Source: Azospirillum thiophilum (GTDB lineage Bacteria > Pseudomonadota > Alphaproteobacteria > Azospirillales > Azospirillaceae). Taken from it: DNA of 64,000 nucleotides. This document shows positions 9,176-17,237 of this stretch, in pieces; the stretch's first letter is position 1; the number at the start of each line of letters is the position of its first letter. The translations under genes and the position numbers were made by a program. The stretch covers positions 1,199,001-1,263,000 of the forward strand of contig NZ_CP012402.1 in assembly GCF_001305595.1 (NCBI RefSeq), read 5' to 3'. The notes beneath the pieces were generated by a model. It searched no databases. It saw only the letters and a program-made list of their open reading frames with translations, and had not been told where the DNA came from.

Positions 9176-9790
9176 CTATGGCAGCCAAGGGACCCGCATG
9201 CGGTGCCCGGCCTCGAAGTCGGTGATGGATTCGGTACGGGTCAAGGTGGTCGCGATGTGGTCGCGGCCGTGCAGCAGCGCCTCACGGCGGCCGGCATCGA
9301 TGGCGAAGCTCCAGCAGCGGCCATCGGATGTCGCGATGGTGCCGCCGGCCAGATCGACGGTCAACCCTGCCGGCTCGGGCTGCGCCGCCACCTCCATCAG
9401 CATGGTGACCGTGGTGGGATCGAGCGTCAGCGCCAGCAGGCCGTTGCGGGCGCAATTGTCGAAGAAGATGCCGGCGAAGCTGGTGCCCAGCAGGGCACGC
9501 ACGCCACGCTGCTTGAGCCCCCACACCGCGTGCTCACGGCTGGAGCCGCAGCCGAAGTTGGGTCCGACCACCAGGAAGGCGGCGTCGCGCCAACCCGGCC
9601 GGTTGAGGACGAACTCGGGACGCTCCCGCCCCGCGGCGTCGAAACGCAGGTCATGGAAGGCGCCCTCACCGAGGCCGCTGCGATCGATTCCCTTCAGGAA
9701 CTGCTTGGGCATGATCACATCGGTGTCGATGTTGGGCAGCGGAATGGCGGCGGCGGTTCCGGTGACGGTGGTGAAAGGCTCCATGGGCAT
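9176..9790 (-). CDS. leuD: 3-isopropylmalate dehydratase small subunit-like (LeuD family)
   Basis: The 204-residue protein is the swivelling small subunit of an isopropylmalate isomerase-type hydro-lyase. The N-terminus carries PLPNIDTDVIMPKQFLKGI and the conserved substrate loop is GPNFGCGSSREHAVWGL (about 73-89). Length is typical of LeuD (about 200). It lies 28 bases downstream of the leuC-like gene. The location among catabolic genes and LysR regulators, not beside leuB, suggests a paralog acting on another 2-hydroxy acid such as a malate or citrate derivative. Leucine biosynthesis cannot be excluded. Confidence 0.88.
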   Translation of the reverse strand: MPMEPFTTVTGTAAAIPLPNIDTDVIMPKQFLKGIDRSGLGEGAFHDLRFDAAGRERPEFVLNRPGWRDAAFLVVGPNFGCGSSREHAVWGLKQRGVRALLGTSFAGIFFDNCARNGLLALTLDPTTVTMLMEVAAQPEPAGLTVDLAGGTIATSDGRCWSFAIDAGRREALLHGRDHIATTLTRTESITDFEAGHRMRVPWLP

Positions 9791-9818
9791 GGTCTCCGGT
9801 CGGGTCAGGCCAGTCTGG

Positions 9819-11248
9819 TCAGGGAAGATCTCGCGGGTGGCACAGGCGGCCGGCGATCGCCGAGGCGGCGACGAGGGCGGGGCTCATCAGATGGGTGCGG
9901 GCGCCACGGCCCTGCCTGCCCTCGAAGTTGCGGTTGGTGCTGGAGGCGCAGCGCGCCCCGTCCGGAAGCACGTCGTCGTTCATGGCGAGGCACATCGAGC
10001 AGCCCGGCTGGCGCCATTCGAAGCCGGCTGCGATCAGCACGCGGTCGATGCCCTCGGCTTCCGCCTGCCGCCGCACGGCCCCCGATCCCGGCACGACCAT
10101 GGCGCGGACCGCCGGAGCCACCCGCCGTCCCTTCGCCACGCTCGCCACAGCGCGCAAATCCTCGATGCGGGCGTTGGTGCAGGAGCCGATGAAGGCGTGG
10201 TCGATGGCGATGTCCCCCACCGGCGTGCCGGGGGCCAGCCCCATGTACTCCAGCGCGCGCTCCATGGCGCGGCGGCGGGTGGGGTCGGCTTCGCTGCCGG
10301 GATCCGGAACGGCACCGTCGACCGCCACGGCCTGGTCCGGGCTGGTCCCCCAGGTCACGAGCGGCCGCAAGGCCGCCGCGTCGAAGCGGACTTCCCGCAG
10401 GAAGGGAGCGCCCTCGTCGCTGTGGAACCCGGCCCACAGCGACACCGCCCGCTCCCAGTCGGTATCGGACGGTGCCCGCGGGCGGCCGCGGACATAGTCG
10501 GCGGTGACGGCATCCGGAGCGATCAGCGCCACCCGCGCACCGCACTCCACCGCCATGTTGCAGATGGTCATCCGCCCTTCCATGCCCAGCGCACGGATGG
10601 CCTCACCGGCGAATTCCACGGCGTGGCCGGCCGCCCCGTCGGCGCCGAGGGAGGCGATCACCGCCATGACCAGATCCTTGGCGCCGACCCCTTTCTCCGG
10701 CATGCCGTCCAGGATCACCCGCATCGGAGCCAATCGCCGGTGGACCACCGTCTGCGTCGCCAGCACATGCTCCACCTCCGACGTGCCGATGCCGTAGCCG
10801 AGCGCGCCGAAGGCTCCGTAGGTCGTGGTGTGGCTGTCGCCGCACAGAATGGTCATTCCCGGCTGGGCGAGGCCGAGGTCGGGCACCACCACATGCTCGA
10901 TGCCCTGCCGCGGGTCCATGAGATCGATCAGTTCGATCCCGAAGTCGGCACAGTTGCGCCGCAGATAACGGATCTGACCGGCAGCCCCCTCGTCCGCCAC
11001 CTCCTCCGTCCGCTGCGGCGTCGTCGGGTTGACGTGATCGACGGCCGCCATGGCCGGCGCCCGGCCTCGCGCAGGCCGGTGAAGGCCTGTGGGCTGGTGT
11101 ATTCGTTCATGACGTGCAGGTCGACGTAGAGCAGCCGCTCCCCCTCGCCCAGGGAACAGACGGTGTGCGCGTCGAGCAGCTTGTCATAGAGCGTGCGCGG
11201 CCCCGGGCGGTCGGGAGCGTATGGCGGAAGGAGCGCTGGCAATGGCAT
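9819..11248 (-). pseudogene. leuC: 3-isopropylmalate dehydratase large subunit-like (LeuC), apparent frameshift
   Basis: LeuC similarity is split between two frames. The N-terminal part (11248 to about 11055) reads [11 protein letters not shown]...[18 protein letters not shown], and the rest (11051 to 9819, 410 residues) starts [11 protein letters not shown]. One missing base near 11050-11060, in a G/C-rich stretch, would join them into a normal-length protein. The downstream part keeps the iron-sulfur cysteines in GSCTNAR and GCSMC and the [12 protein letters not shown] loop. So the gene is either recently inactivated or the base is a sequencing error. The 410-residue remainder lacks the first roughly 65 residues and is unlikely to be fully active. 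It pairs with the leuD-like gene downstream. Confidence 0.75.
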
Positions 11249-11318
11249 GGACGGCCTCTGTTTCGGTTGGAAGCGCGGCTGAAGCGTGCCGTCATCCTAC
11301 CCGCCCGACGGCGGACAG

Positions 11319-11348
11319 ATTGAACGGGTTTGATTGTTCAATGAAACC
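11319..11348. promoter_or_regulatory. Candidate operator between divergent leuC and dehalogenase genes
   Basis: ATTGAAC at 11319-11325 and GTTCAAT at 11336-11342 form an inverted repeat with a ten-base spacer, followed by ATGAAACC. It lies near the middle of the 165-base divergent intergenic region. The same words ATTGAAC and ATGAAACC occur in the palindrome at 9079-9114 upstream of the LysR gene. This suggests one regulator binds both places. Confidence 0.45.
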
Positions 11349-11413
11349 GCGTCGCCGCTCGGCCTGTTACCGGTCCAGGATCGGGCATTCCAAACCGATC
11401 AAGGGGCTCCGTC

Positions 11414-12337
11414 ATGATGTTCGACGGTTTCGACGATTTCGAGATGCCGACCGAAGGCGCCCGCATCCGGGTCCGCCGCAGCGGCCAGGGTACGCCGCTG
11501 CTGCTGCTTCACGGCTACCCGCAGACCGGCGCCATGTGGCACAAGGTGGCGGAGCGGCTGCGCGACCGTCACACGCTGGTGGTGGCGGATCTGCGCGGCT
11601 ACGGCCAATCCGCCAAACCGGCGACCGCGCCCGATCATGCGCCCTATTCCAAGCGGGCCATGGCCTCCGACATGGTGCAGGTGATGGCAGCGTTGGGGTA
11701 CGATCGGTTCTTGATCGCCGCCCACGACCGCGGCGCGCGGGTGGCGCACCGGCTGATGCTCGACCATCCCGGCCGGGTCGCCGCCGCCGTCCTGCTGGAC
11801 ATCGCGCCAACGCGGGAGATGTACGCGGACACCACCGATGCCTTCGCGCAGGCCTATTGGCACTGGTTCTTCCTGTGCCAGGCCGCCCCGTTTCCGGAGC
11901 GCATGATCGGTGGCGATCCACGATTCTATTGGTTGAAGAAATGCGGCTCCGGCAGCGCCGGTCTGTCGCCCTTCACGCCGGAGGCCCTTGCGGAATATCT
12001 GGCCGCCTGGACACCGGAGACCATCCACGCGTCCTGCGAAGATTACCGGGCGGCTGCGACCATCGACCTTCGACATGACGAGGAGGACGGTGGCGCAAGG
12101 GTCGAATGCCCGCTACGTGTGCTGTGGGGCGAGCATGGGGTGATCGAGCGATGCTTCGATGCGCTGGCCGAATGGCGCAAGCGCGCCGTGGACGTCTCAG
12201 GCCGCAGCTTGCCGGGGGGCCATTACCTTGCCGAGGAGTTGCCGGACCTCGTTGCCGAAGAGATCCACCTGTTCTTCACCGAAAAGGGAAGTGACCTTCT
12301 GCAACAGGAGCCATCGCTACGCACCCCAGCGGGATGA
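11414..12337 (+). CDS. Fluoroacetate/haloacetate dehalogenase-type alpha/beta hydrolase
   Basis: The 307-residue hydrolase shows the fluoroacetate-dehalogenase active site. The nucleophile Asp105 lies in HDRGARV, with Arg106 and Arg109 placed to bind the carboxylate. The acid is Asp129 in LLDIAPT, the halide pocket is YWHW (His150, Trp151) with Tyr211 in CEDYRA, and the base is His270 in GGHY. These match the catalytic set established for the Rhodopseudomonas enzyme (EC 3.8.1.3). The alternative, an epoxide hydrolase of the same superfamily, is less consistent with the paired arginines. It is transcribed divergently from leuC across a 165-base region with a palindrome. Two adjacent ATGs (11414, 11417) can serve as the start. 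Confidence 0.85.
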   Translation: MMFDGFDDFEMPTEGARIRVRRSGQGTPLLLLHGYPQTGAMWHKVAERLRDRHTLVVADLRGYGQSAKPATAPDHAPYSKRAMASDMVQVMAALGYDRFLIAAHDRGARVAHRLMLDHPGRVAAAVLLDIAPTREMYADTTDAFAQAYWHWFFLCQAAPFPERMIGGDPRFYWLKKCGSGSAGLSPFTPEALAEYLAAWTPETIHASCEDYRAAATIDLRHDEEDGGARVECPLRVLWGEHGVIERCFDALAEWRKRAVDVSGRSLPGGHYLAEELPDLVAEEIHLFFTEKGSDLLQQEPSLRTPAG

Positions 12338-12440
12338 AGGGGTAAGCCAGATTTTGGCATACAATTTGCTTTCAGGACAGAGTCCACCGGCGGCCGTACC
12401 GCACGGCCCGCTGCGAGCCGATCCGCCCACGCTCGCTCAT

Positions 12441-12464
12441 GCGGTCCGACGGGCGCCGGACCGC
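12441..12464. terminator. Possible bidirectional terminator hairpin
   Basis: GCGGTCCG at 12441-12448 and CGGACCGC at 12457-12464 form a perfect eight-base stem with an eight-base loop. It is located between the convergent dehalogenase and TauD-like genes. No clear T-run is present, so the role is inferred from position. Confidence 0.35.
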
Positions 12465-12503
12465 GGGTGCGGCAACTGGCCATGGACCAACCGCCGCCGC
12501 CTG

Positions 12504-13391
12504 TCACTCCGGCACGGTGCCCTTCACCACCACGCGCATCAACACACGGCGGTGCTTGCCCATCTCGTAGTTGGCCGTGGCGCGGTGCAGCAGGCACCGG
12601 TTGTCCCAGAACACCAGATCGCCATGCTTCCAGCGGTGGGTATAGACGAACCGGTCCTGGGTCGCGTGCTCCAGCAACTCCTCCAGCAGGGCGCGCCCCT
12701 CCTCCTCCGGCAGGCCCTCGATGTGGGAGCTGTACATGCCGATATACAAGCTCTTGCGGCCGGTCTCCGGATGGATGCGGACCAACGGATGGGCAATGGG
12801 CGGAGCTGCGGCGATGTCCTCTTCGGTCGGCGGGGCGCTGCCGGTGTAGCGGCGCATGAACTCCAGGCTCTGCACCGACTTCAGTCCTTCGATCCGCCGA
12901 CGGGTCGCCTCCGGCAAGGCGTCGTACGCCGCGGTCATGTCGGCGAATTGCGTGTCGCCGCCGTTCGGCGGCAGCTCCACCGCCTGAAGCATCGTCAGCA
13001 GCGACGGCTCCCTCAGGAAGGACTTGTCGGTGTGCCAGAAATAGTTGGAGCTGATGAAGGGCTTGGCCACCGGGTTGCCGACGGCGTCCAGGTTGGTGAT
13101 GGTGTGGACCGCGTCCCATTTCGACCCGTCGGCCAGCCGGATCATGTGGCTCTCGATCGGGCCGAACAGCTCCGCGAACCGGTACATGCGCTCCTTGTCC
13201 AGCGACTGGTTGCGGATCACCAGCAGGTGATGGTCACGGAAGGCCGCGCGCACCGCGTCGGCCGCCGCATCGTCGAGCGGCCGGGAAAGGTCGAGCATAT
13301 CGGTCTCCGCCCCGATTATGCCGTCCAACGGCCGGAATATTGCGGAGGAGACGGCGGAGGAGGCGGAGGCTTGCGCATGGAGGCTGGTCAT
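12504..13391 (-). CDS. TauD/TfdA-family 2-oxoglutarate-dependent dioxygenase
   Basis: The 295-residue protein is a non-heme iron dioxygenase that couples decarboxylation of 2-oxoglutarate to substrate hydroxylation. The iron ligands appear as HTD in YFWHTDKSF and the distal His in LLHRAT, with the oxoglutarate-binding Arg in HRRVLMRV near the C-terminus. GGDTQFADMTAAYDALPE is typical of the TauD/TfdA branch. It is the last gene of an 11-gene operon that includes a NitT/TauT importer, which recalls taurine and aryloxyacetate systems. No sulfonate-specific gene is present, so the substrate is open. AAGGA precedes the ATG. Confidence 0.87.
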   Translation of the reverse strand: MTSLHAQASASSAVSSAIFRPLDGIIGAETDMLDLSRPLDDAAADAVRAAFRDHHLLVIRNQSLDKERMYRFAELFGPIESHMIRLADGSKWDAVHTITNLDAVGNPVAKPFISSNYFWHTDKSFLREPSLLTMLQAVELPPNGGDTQFADMTAAYDALPEATRRRIEGLKSVQSLEFMRRYTGSAPPTEEDIAAAPPIAHPLVRIHPETGRKSLYIGMYSSHIEGLPEEEGRALLEELLEHATQDRFVYTHRWKHGDLVFWDNRCLLHRATANYEMGKHRRVLMRVVVKGTVPE

Positions 13392-13422
13392 GGGATCGGT
13401 TCCTTGCGGATCGGACTGGGTT

Positions 13423-14121
13423 TCAGAACGGGCGGCGGCAGGCCCAGAGGGCGGCGCGCGTCAGGATTTGGCGGTGCTGCGGGTGTTCCAGGGCCGCGCG
13501 GTCGTGGCCCAGCGTGTCGGCGACCGCACGGCCCCGGCCGACCTCGCGCGCCCACAAGGCGGGCCAGGCCTTCCCGCCTTCCGGCGCCACAGTCGCCAGG
13601 GGCTCGACATCGGCGGCGAGATCGAAGTCGCCATAGGCTTCGTCGGTCAGGGCGAAGGGCGACAGGCCGGCGGTGAGGGGATGCCGTTGGGCCGTGGGGA
13701 CCAGGGTCACGGACCCACGCGGCGGATGGGCGGATCGGCCCCAGACCCAGGCACCACCGAGCAAATCCTTCCACTCCGGCCAATCGTCGAAGCAGATCAG
13801 GGCGGTGTGCAGGCCCAACAGCCCGCCGCCACCGGTGACGAAGCGCGACAGCCGCTCCCGGCCGTCCTGTGACGGCGAGAAGGCCCAGCGCTCGCGGTGC
13901 GGGGCGTATTTCTCGCTGCCCAGCATCCGCCAGCGCAGCGCGTAGACGGTGAGCAGGTCGAAACCGCCCTGCCCCAGCGCCTGGAGCCCACCCTCGATGT
14001 CGTCGGTGACGGTGGAGACGACCCCCGCTTCGGCCAGCACGCCCTCCAGCGCCGGGGTTGCGTCGGCGAAGGGGTGGCCGATGCCTCCGGTCAGGATCAG
14101 GTTGCGGATCGCCCCGCTCAT
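13423..14121 (-). CDS. ThuA-like domain protein
   Basis: The 232-residue protein matches the ThuA family (trehalose-utilisation type, glutamine-amidotransferase-like fold). Visible family features are ILTGGIGHPF at the N-terminus, a central GGGLLGLHTALICFDDWPEWKDLLGG segment (about 95-120), then HPLTAGL and a Y-G-D-F motif. ThuA members have been linked to sugar and cyclic compound metabolism, but their reaction is poorly defined. Its start overlaps the end of the upstream SDR gene by four bases (ATGA), so the two are translationally coupled. Confidence 0.78.
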   Translation of the reverse strand: MSGAIRNLILTGGIGHPFADATPALEGVLAEAGVVSTVTDDIEGGLQALGQGGFDLLTVYALRWRMLGSEKYAPHRERWAFSPSQDGRERLSRFVTGGGGLLGLHTALICFDDWPEWKDLLGGAWVWGRSAHPPRGSVTLVPTAQRHPLTAGLSPFALTDEAYGDFDLAADVEPLATVAPEGGKAWPALWAREVGRGRAVADTLGHDRAALEHPQHRQILTRAALWACRRPF

Positions 14122-14906
14122 CGACCGCCCGCCGACGGCTTGGCCGCCGGCGCGCGACGGGGCAGGTGCATCTTCAGGCTGAAGGACACGCCGCCGTCGA
14201 CCATCAGATGCTGGCCGTGGATGTAGCGCGCCCGGTCGGAGACCAGGAACAGCACCGCGTCGGCGACGTCGTCGGCGGTGCCGAGCGACCGGGCCGGCAC
14301 GGCGCGGCCGCGCACCGCGCGCACCTCCGCATCGGCATAGATCGGCGCCGACATGCCGGCATCGATGAAGCCGGGGGCCACCGCGTTGACCCGCACGCCG
14401 CGCGGTGCCAGCGCCAGCGCCAGATGCTCGGTCAGCAGCGCGACGGCCGCCTTGGTGGCCGGATAGGCCCCGGCATCGGGGCTGGGGGCGACCGCGTTCA
14501 ACGAGGTGATGTTGACGATCGCCCCCGACCCGCGCTCCGCCATCCGCCGCGCCACGGCGCGGGTGACGATGAAGGTGCCGGTCAGGTTAACGTCCACCAC
14601 ACGCCGGAAATCGGCGACGCTGTGGTCCAGTATGTCGCCGAAGCGGACGATGCCGGCATTGTTGACCAGCACGTCGGGACCATCGCCGAAGGCTTCCGCC
14701 ATCGCGGCCACCACCGCCTCGACCTGCGCCTCGTCGGTTACATCGGCAGTGAAGGCCAATGCGCCGGGAATGCGCGCAGCCTCGGTTTCCAACCCGGCGG
14801 CATCGAGGTCGAGCAGCGCCACGCGATAGCCCTCGCCGGCCAGACGGCGCGCGATGGCCGCGCCCAGCCCGCCGCCGGCTCCGGTCACCAGAGCAGTCTT
14901 GGTCAT
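14118..14906 (-). CDS. Short-chain dehydrogenase/reductase (SDR)
   Basis: The 262-residue classical SDR has all the standard motifs. TGAGGGLGAAIA binds the nucleotide, NNAG follows the fourth strand, and the catalytic set is Ser in NITSLNA and YPATK (about 155-159). An Asp at the end of strand two (LLDLD) suggests a preference for NAD(H). The C-terminus has an unusual extra basic tail. GGAGG precedes the ATG. It is in the middle of the 11-gene operon, coupled to the ThuA-like gene. The substrate is probably a hydroxylated intermediate, but is unknown. Confidence 0.87.
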   Translation of the reverse strand: MTKTALVTGAGGGLGAAIARRLAGEGYRVALLDLDAAGLETEAARIPGALAFTADVTDEAQVEAVVAAMAEAFGDGPDVLVNNAGIVRFGDILDHSVADFRRVVDVNLTGTFIVTRAVARRMAERGSGAIVNITSLNAVAPSPDAGAYPATKAAVALLTEHLALALAPRGVRVNAVAPGFIDAGMSAPIYADAEVRAVRGRAVPARSLGTADDVADAVLFLVSDRARYIHGQHLMVDGGVSFSLKMHLPRRAPAAKPSAGGR

Positions 14907-14971
14907 GTGATCCTCCCGGGAAAGGGGGTGTTGGACGTGAAGGGGGCCGACGGCACGGTGCGCTCCGCACC

Positions 14972-15011
14972 CATCACAGCGTGCTCTGCATTCATCACAG
15001 CGTGCTCTGCA
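14972..15011. repeat. About 21-bp tandem duplication at the 3' end of an SDR gene
   Basis: CATCACAGCGTGCTCTGCA occurs twice in tandem (14972-14990 and 14993-15011), with a diverged third copy just upstream. The right copy contains the stop and last codons of the SDR at 14995-15783, and the left copy lies just past its stop. The pattern suggests a recent slippage duplication of the gene end. Confidence 0.7.
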
Positions 15012-15783
15012 CGATGCCGCCGTCCACCGGGATGGCGGTGCCGGTCAGATAGCTGGCGCGCTCGGAGCCCAGGAAGACGATAAGGTCGGCGATCTCCTCC
15101 GGCCGGGCGAAACGGCCGAGCGGAATGGCGGCGGCGATGCCGGCGGCCGTCTCCTCTGCCTTGCGGCCCTGCGCTGCGGCGCGGGCGCCGACCACCTGGG
15201 TCATCCGGTCGGTCGCCGTCCAGCCGGGACAGACGGTGTTGACGAGAATGCCGTCCGGCGCAAGCTGCGTCGCCATGGTCTTCGCCCAGCCAAGCGCCCC
15301 GAGCCGGAGGCTGTTGGACAGCATCAATTCGCCGATCGGCTGCTTGATGGAATAGGAACTGATGTTGACGATCCGTCCCCAGCGCTGCCGCCGCATGTGG
15401 GGCAGCACGGCGCGGGTGGCATTGACCGCCGACATCAACGTGAGGCGGAAGGCATCCTCCCAATCGGCATCGCTCAGCCCGTCGAAGGAACCGGGCTTCG
15501 GACCGGCAGCGTTGTTGACCAGGATGTGGACCGTGCCGAATGCCTCGGCGACCTTCCCGGCCAGCCGCTCCACGGCATCCGCATCGCCGACGTCGGCGCG
15601 GATCGCCAGCACCCGCGCGCCTGTCTCTTCCAGAAGCGCCCGGGTATCCTCCAGCCGTCCGGGATCACGGCCGCAGATGGCGACGGCACAGCCTTCGCGC
15701 GCGAACCCCAGCGCCGCCGCCCTTCCGATGCCCTGGCTGCCGCCCAGCACCAGCGCGACCCTGCCCTTCAGTCCCAAATCCAT
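14995..15783 (-). CDS. SDR-family protein lacking the canonical YxxxK
   Basis: The 262-residue SDR-fold protein keeps the nucleotide loop as LGGSQGIGRAAA and has NNAAG. Where classical SDRs have YxxxK, it has LSNSLR, so the catalytic Tyr and Lys are absent from that position. A conserved SSYSIKQPI stretch precedes it. As I recall, this pattern typifies a divergent SDR branch often annotated FabG-like, so the loss is probably a subfamily trait and not damage. GGAAAAGGAAG precedes the start. It lies between the cupin and a canonical SDR in the 11-gene operon. Its reaction is uncertain. Confidence 0.8.
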   Translation of the reverse strand: MDLGLKGRVALVLGGSQGIGRAAALGFAREGCAVAICGRDPGRLEDTRALLEETGARVLAIRADVGDADAVERLAGKVAEAFGTVHILVNNAAGPKPGSFDGLSDADWEDAFRLTLMSAVNATRAVLPHMRRQRWGRIVNISSYSIKQPIGELMLSNSLRLGALGWAKTMATQLAPDGILVNTVCPGWTATDRMTQVVGARAAAQGRKAEETAAGIAAAIPLGRFARPEEIADLIVFLGSERASYLTGTAIPVDGGIVQSTL

Positions 15784-15821
15784 CGGTGTGTTCTTCCTTT
15801 TCCGGATACGACGGCGGGCAT

Positions 15822-16382
15822 TCAGCCGCGCGGACGTTTGCTGACGACGGTTCCGGCCTCGGGCTGGAAATAGCAGCGTTCGGGCTTGTAGGCGCCGCTC
15901 GCCACGGTGATGCCCCAGCTCCCGTCCTCCAGCGCCATGAAGCCGTGGATGTCGGCCGGCGGGGCGATCACCACGCTGTCGCCCGGCTCCAGCACGCGAT
16001 CCTCGACCACCGCCAGATCGGCCTTGCCGGGAACCGAACCGTCGTCGCGCCGCTCATAGACGGTGTGCCGCACCCGCCCCCGGTAGATCGCCATGCTTTC
16101 CCAATTGCCGTGGTCGTGGACCGCGATCGGTTGGCCGCCGGGCAGCTCGAACAGCAGGATCGACAGGTCGCCGTCGTAGTAGAGATACTGCGAATTCGCG
16201 ACATGGTTGCCGATGCGCGGCACGCCGGCCGCGCAGAGATCGGGCCGGGCGGTCAGTACGGCAAGCGGCTCGCGTAGCGCCGCCGTCAGGCGGGCGGTGT
16301 CGTGACCGTGAACCTCGATCGCCTGGATCGCCGCCTGGGCGCAGGCGCGGATTGCGGAACCGGTTTCAGGACTGGCGACCAT
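15822..16382 (-). CDS. Cupin (cysteine dioxygenase-like) protein
   Basis: The 186-residue protein has a double-stranded beta-helix of the cysteine dioxygenase-like type. The metal-site pattern is VHDHGNWES (about 92-100), followed by a distal His in ADIHGF. No Cys-Tyr crosslink pair is evident, so true cysteine dioxygenase activity is doubtful; 3-mercaptopropionate dioxygenase-like or other metal-dependent oxygenase roles are possible. CCGGAGGAG precedes the ATG. It lies between a TIM-barrel isomerase and an SDR in a catabolic operon. Confidence 0.78.
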   Translation of the reverse strand: MVASPETGSAIRACAQAAIQAIEVHGHDTARLTAALREPLAVLTARPDLCAAGVPRIGNHVANSQYLYYDGDLSILLFELPGGQPIAVHDHGNWESMAIYRGRVRHTVYERRDDGSVPGKADLAVVEDRVLEPGDSVVIAPPADIHGFMALEDGSWGITVASGAYKPERCYFQPEAGTVVSKRPRG

Positions 16383-16430
16383 GATGACTCCTCCGGAAGG
16401 CCGTCGAACGGCGGGAGCGAAAGGCTGGTG

Positions 16431-17237
16431 TCAAAGCGCCGCCAGCAGGCGGCGGGCGGCGGCGACCGCGCGGGCCACGCGGGCCGGCGCGTCCATCGTC
16501 CGCGCAAGGGTGGCGGTCGGGATTTCCAGGGCGAGCGGCAGGCCGGGCGGAAGGGTGCGCAGCAGGCCGATCAGGTCGATGCCGCCCTCGCCCGGGAACA
16601 GCCGCTCCTTCACCGCGGTGTGCAGCAGGGAGTCGCGGTCGGATGCATGGTCGCGGGGGGCGTCGCAGAGATGCATGTAGGCGAACAGGCCGGGCGGGAC
16701 GGCCGCGACCTCGGCCGGGGTTCCGCCCGACCGGTCGTAATGCAGTGCATCGAGCGCGATGCCCATGTTCGGCCGCGCCACCCGTCCCACCAGGCGGGCG
16801 GCGGCGGTGACGCTCGGAACGCTCATCCAGGACACGAACTCGAACTGCACGGTCAGGCCGAAGCCGGCCGCATCGTCGCACAGCCGTCCCAGTCGCGCGG
16901 CCAGCCGTCCCTCGTCGGGGTCGTCGCCGGTGGCCAGCACATGGAGGGCACCCAGTTCGGCCGCGGCCTCCAGGAAGGGACGGAAGGCGTCCAGGTCGGT
17001 ATGCGGCAGGATGCGGGCGGTGTTGGCGTCGAGCGCGGTGACGCCCCGGTCGACCATGCGCCGCACCATCTCCCGCCGCAGGGTGGGGGCCGCCAGCAGC
17101 GGCATCGGATCGCCGTCGGGCTGGCCGCCCAGCAGGCGCAGCCCGACATGGGTGCAACCCTGGTCCGCCGCCACCGTCACCATGTCGGGCGGCGACAGTT
17201 CCGGCACCGTGTAGTAGGAGAGCGACAGCGGGTTCAT
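16431..17237 (-). CDS. Sugar phosphate isomerase/epimerase-like TIM-barrel protein
   Basis: The 268-residue protein resembles the xylose-isomerase-like TIM-barrel (AP endonuclease 2 type) family. Metal-ligand-like residues appear in QFEFVSW, ALDALHY and YMHLCDAPRD, and a C-terminal ALEIPT carries the final acid. Members isomerise or epimerise keto-sugars, inosose and related polyols, or dehydrate them. Its start overlaps the end of the upstream SDR gene by four bases, so the two are coupled. The substrate is unknown but must be compatible with the SDR partner. Confidence 0.8.
   Translation of the reverse strand: MNPLSLSYYTVPELSPPDMVTVAADQGCTHVGLRLLGGQPDGDPMPLLAAPTLRREMVRRMVDRGVTALDANTARILPHTDLDAFRPFLEAAAELGALHVLATGDDPDEGRLAARLGRLCDDAAGFGLTVQFEFVSWMSVPSVTAAARLVGRVARPNMGIALDALHYDRSGGTPAEVAAVPPGLFAYMHLCDAPRDHASDRDSLLHTAVKERLFPGEGGIDLIGLLRTLPPGLPLALEIPTATLARTMDAPARVARAVAAARRLLAAL

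Noticed and set aside
11051..11248. The N-terminal leuC fragment as a separate small gene
   Set aside because: Its sequence continues LeuC's N-terminus and ends at the frameshift; a separate function is unlikely.
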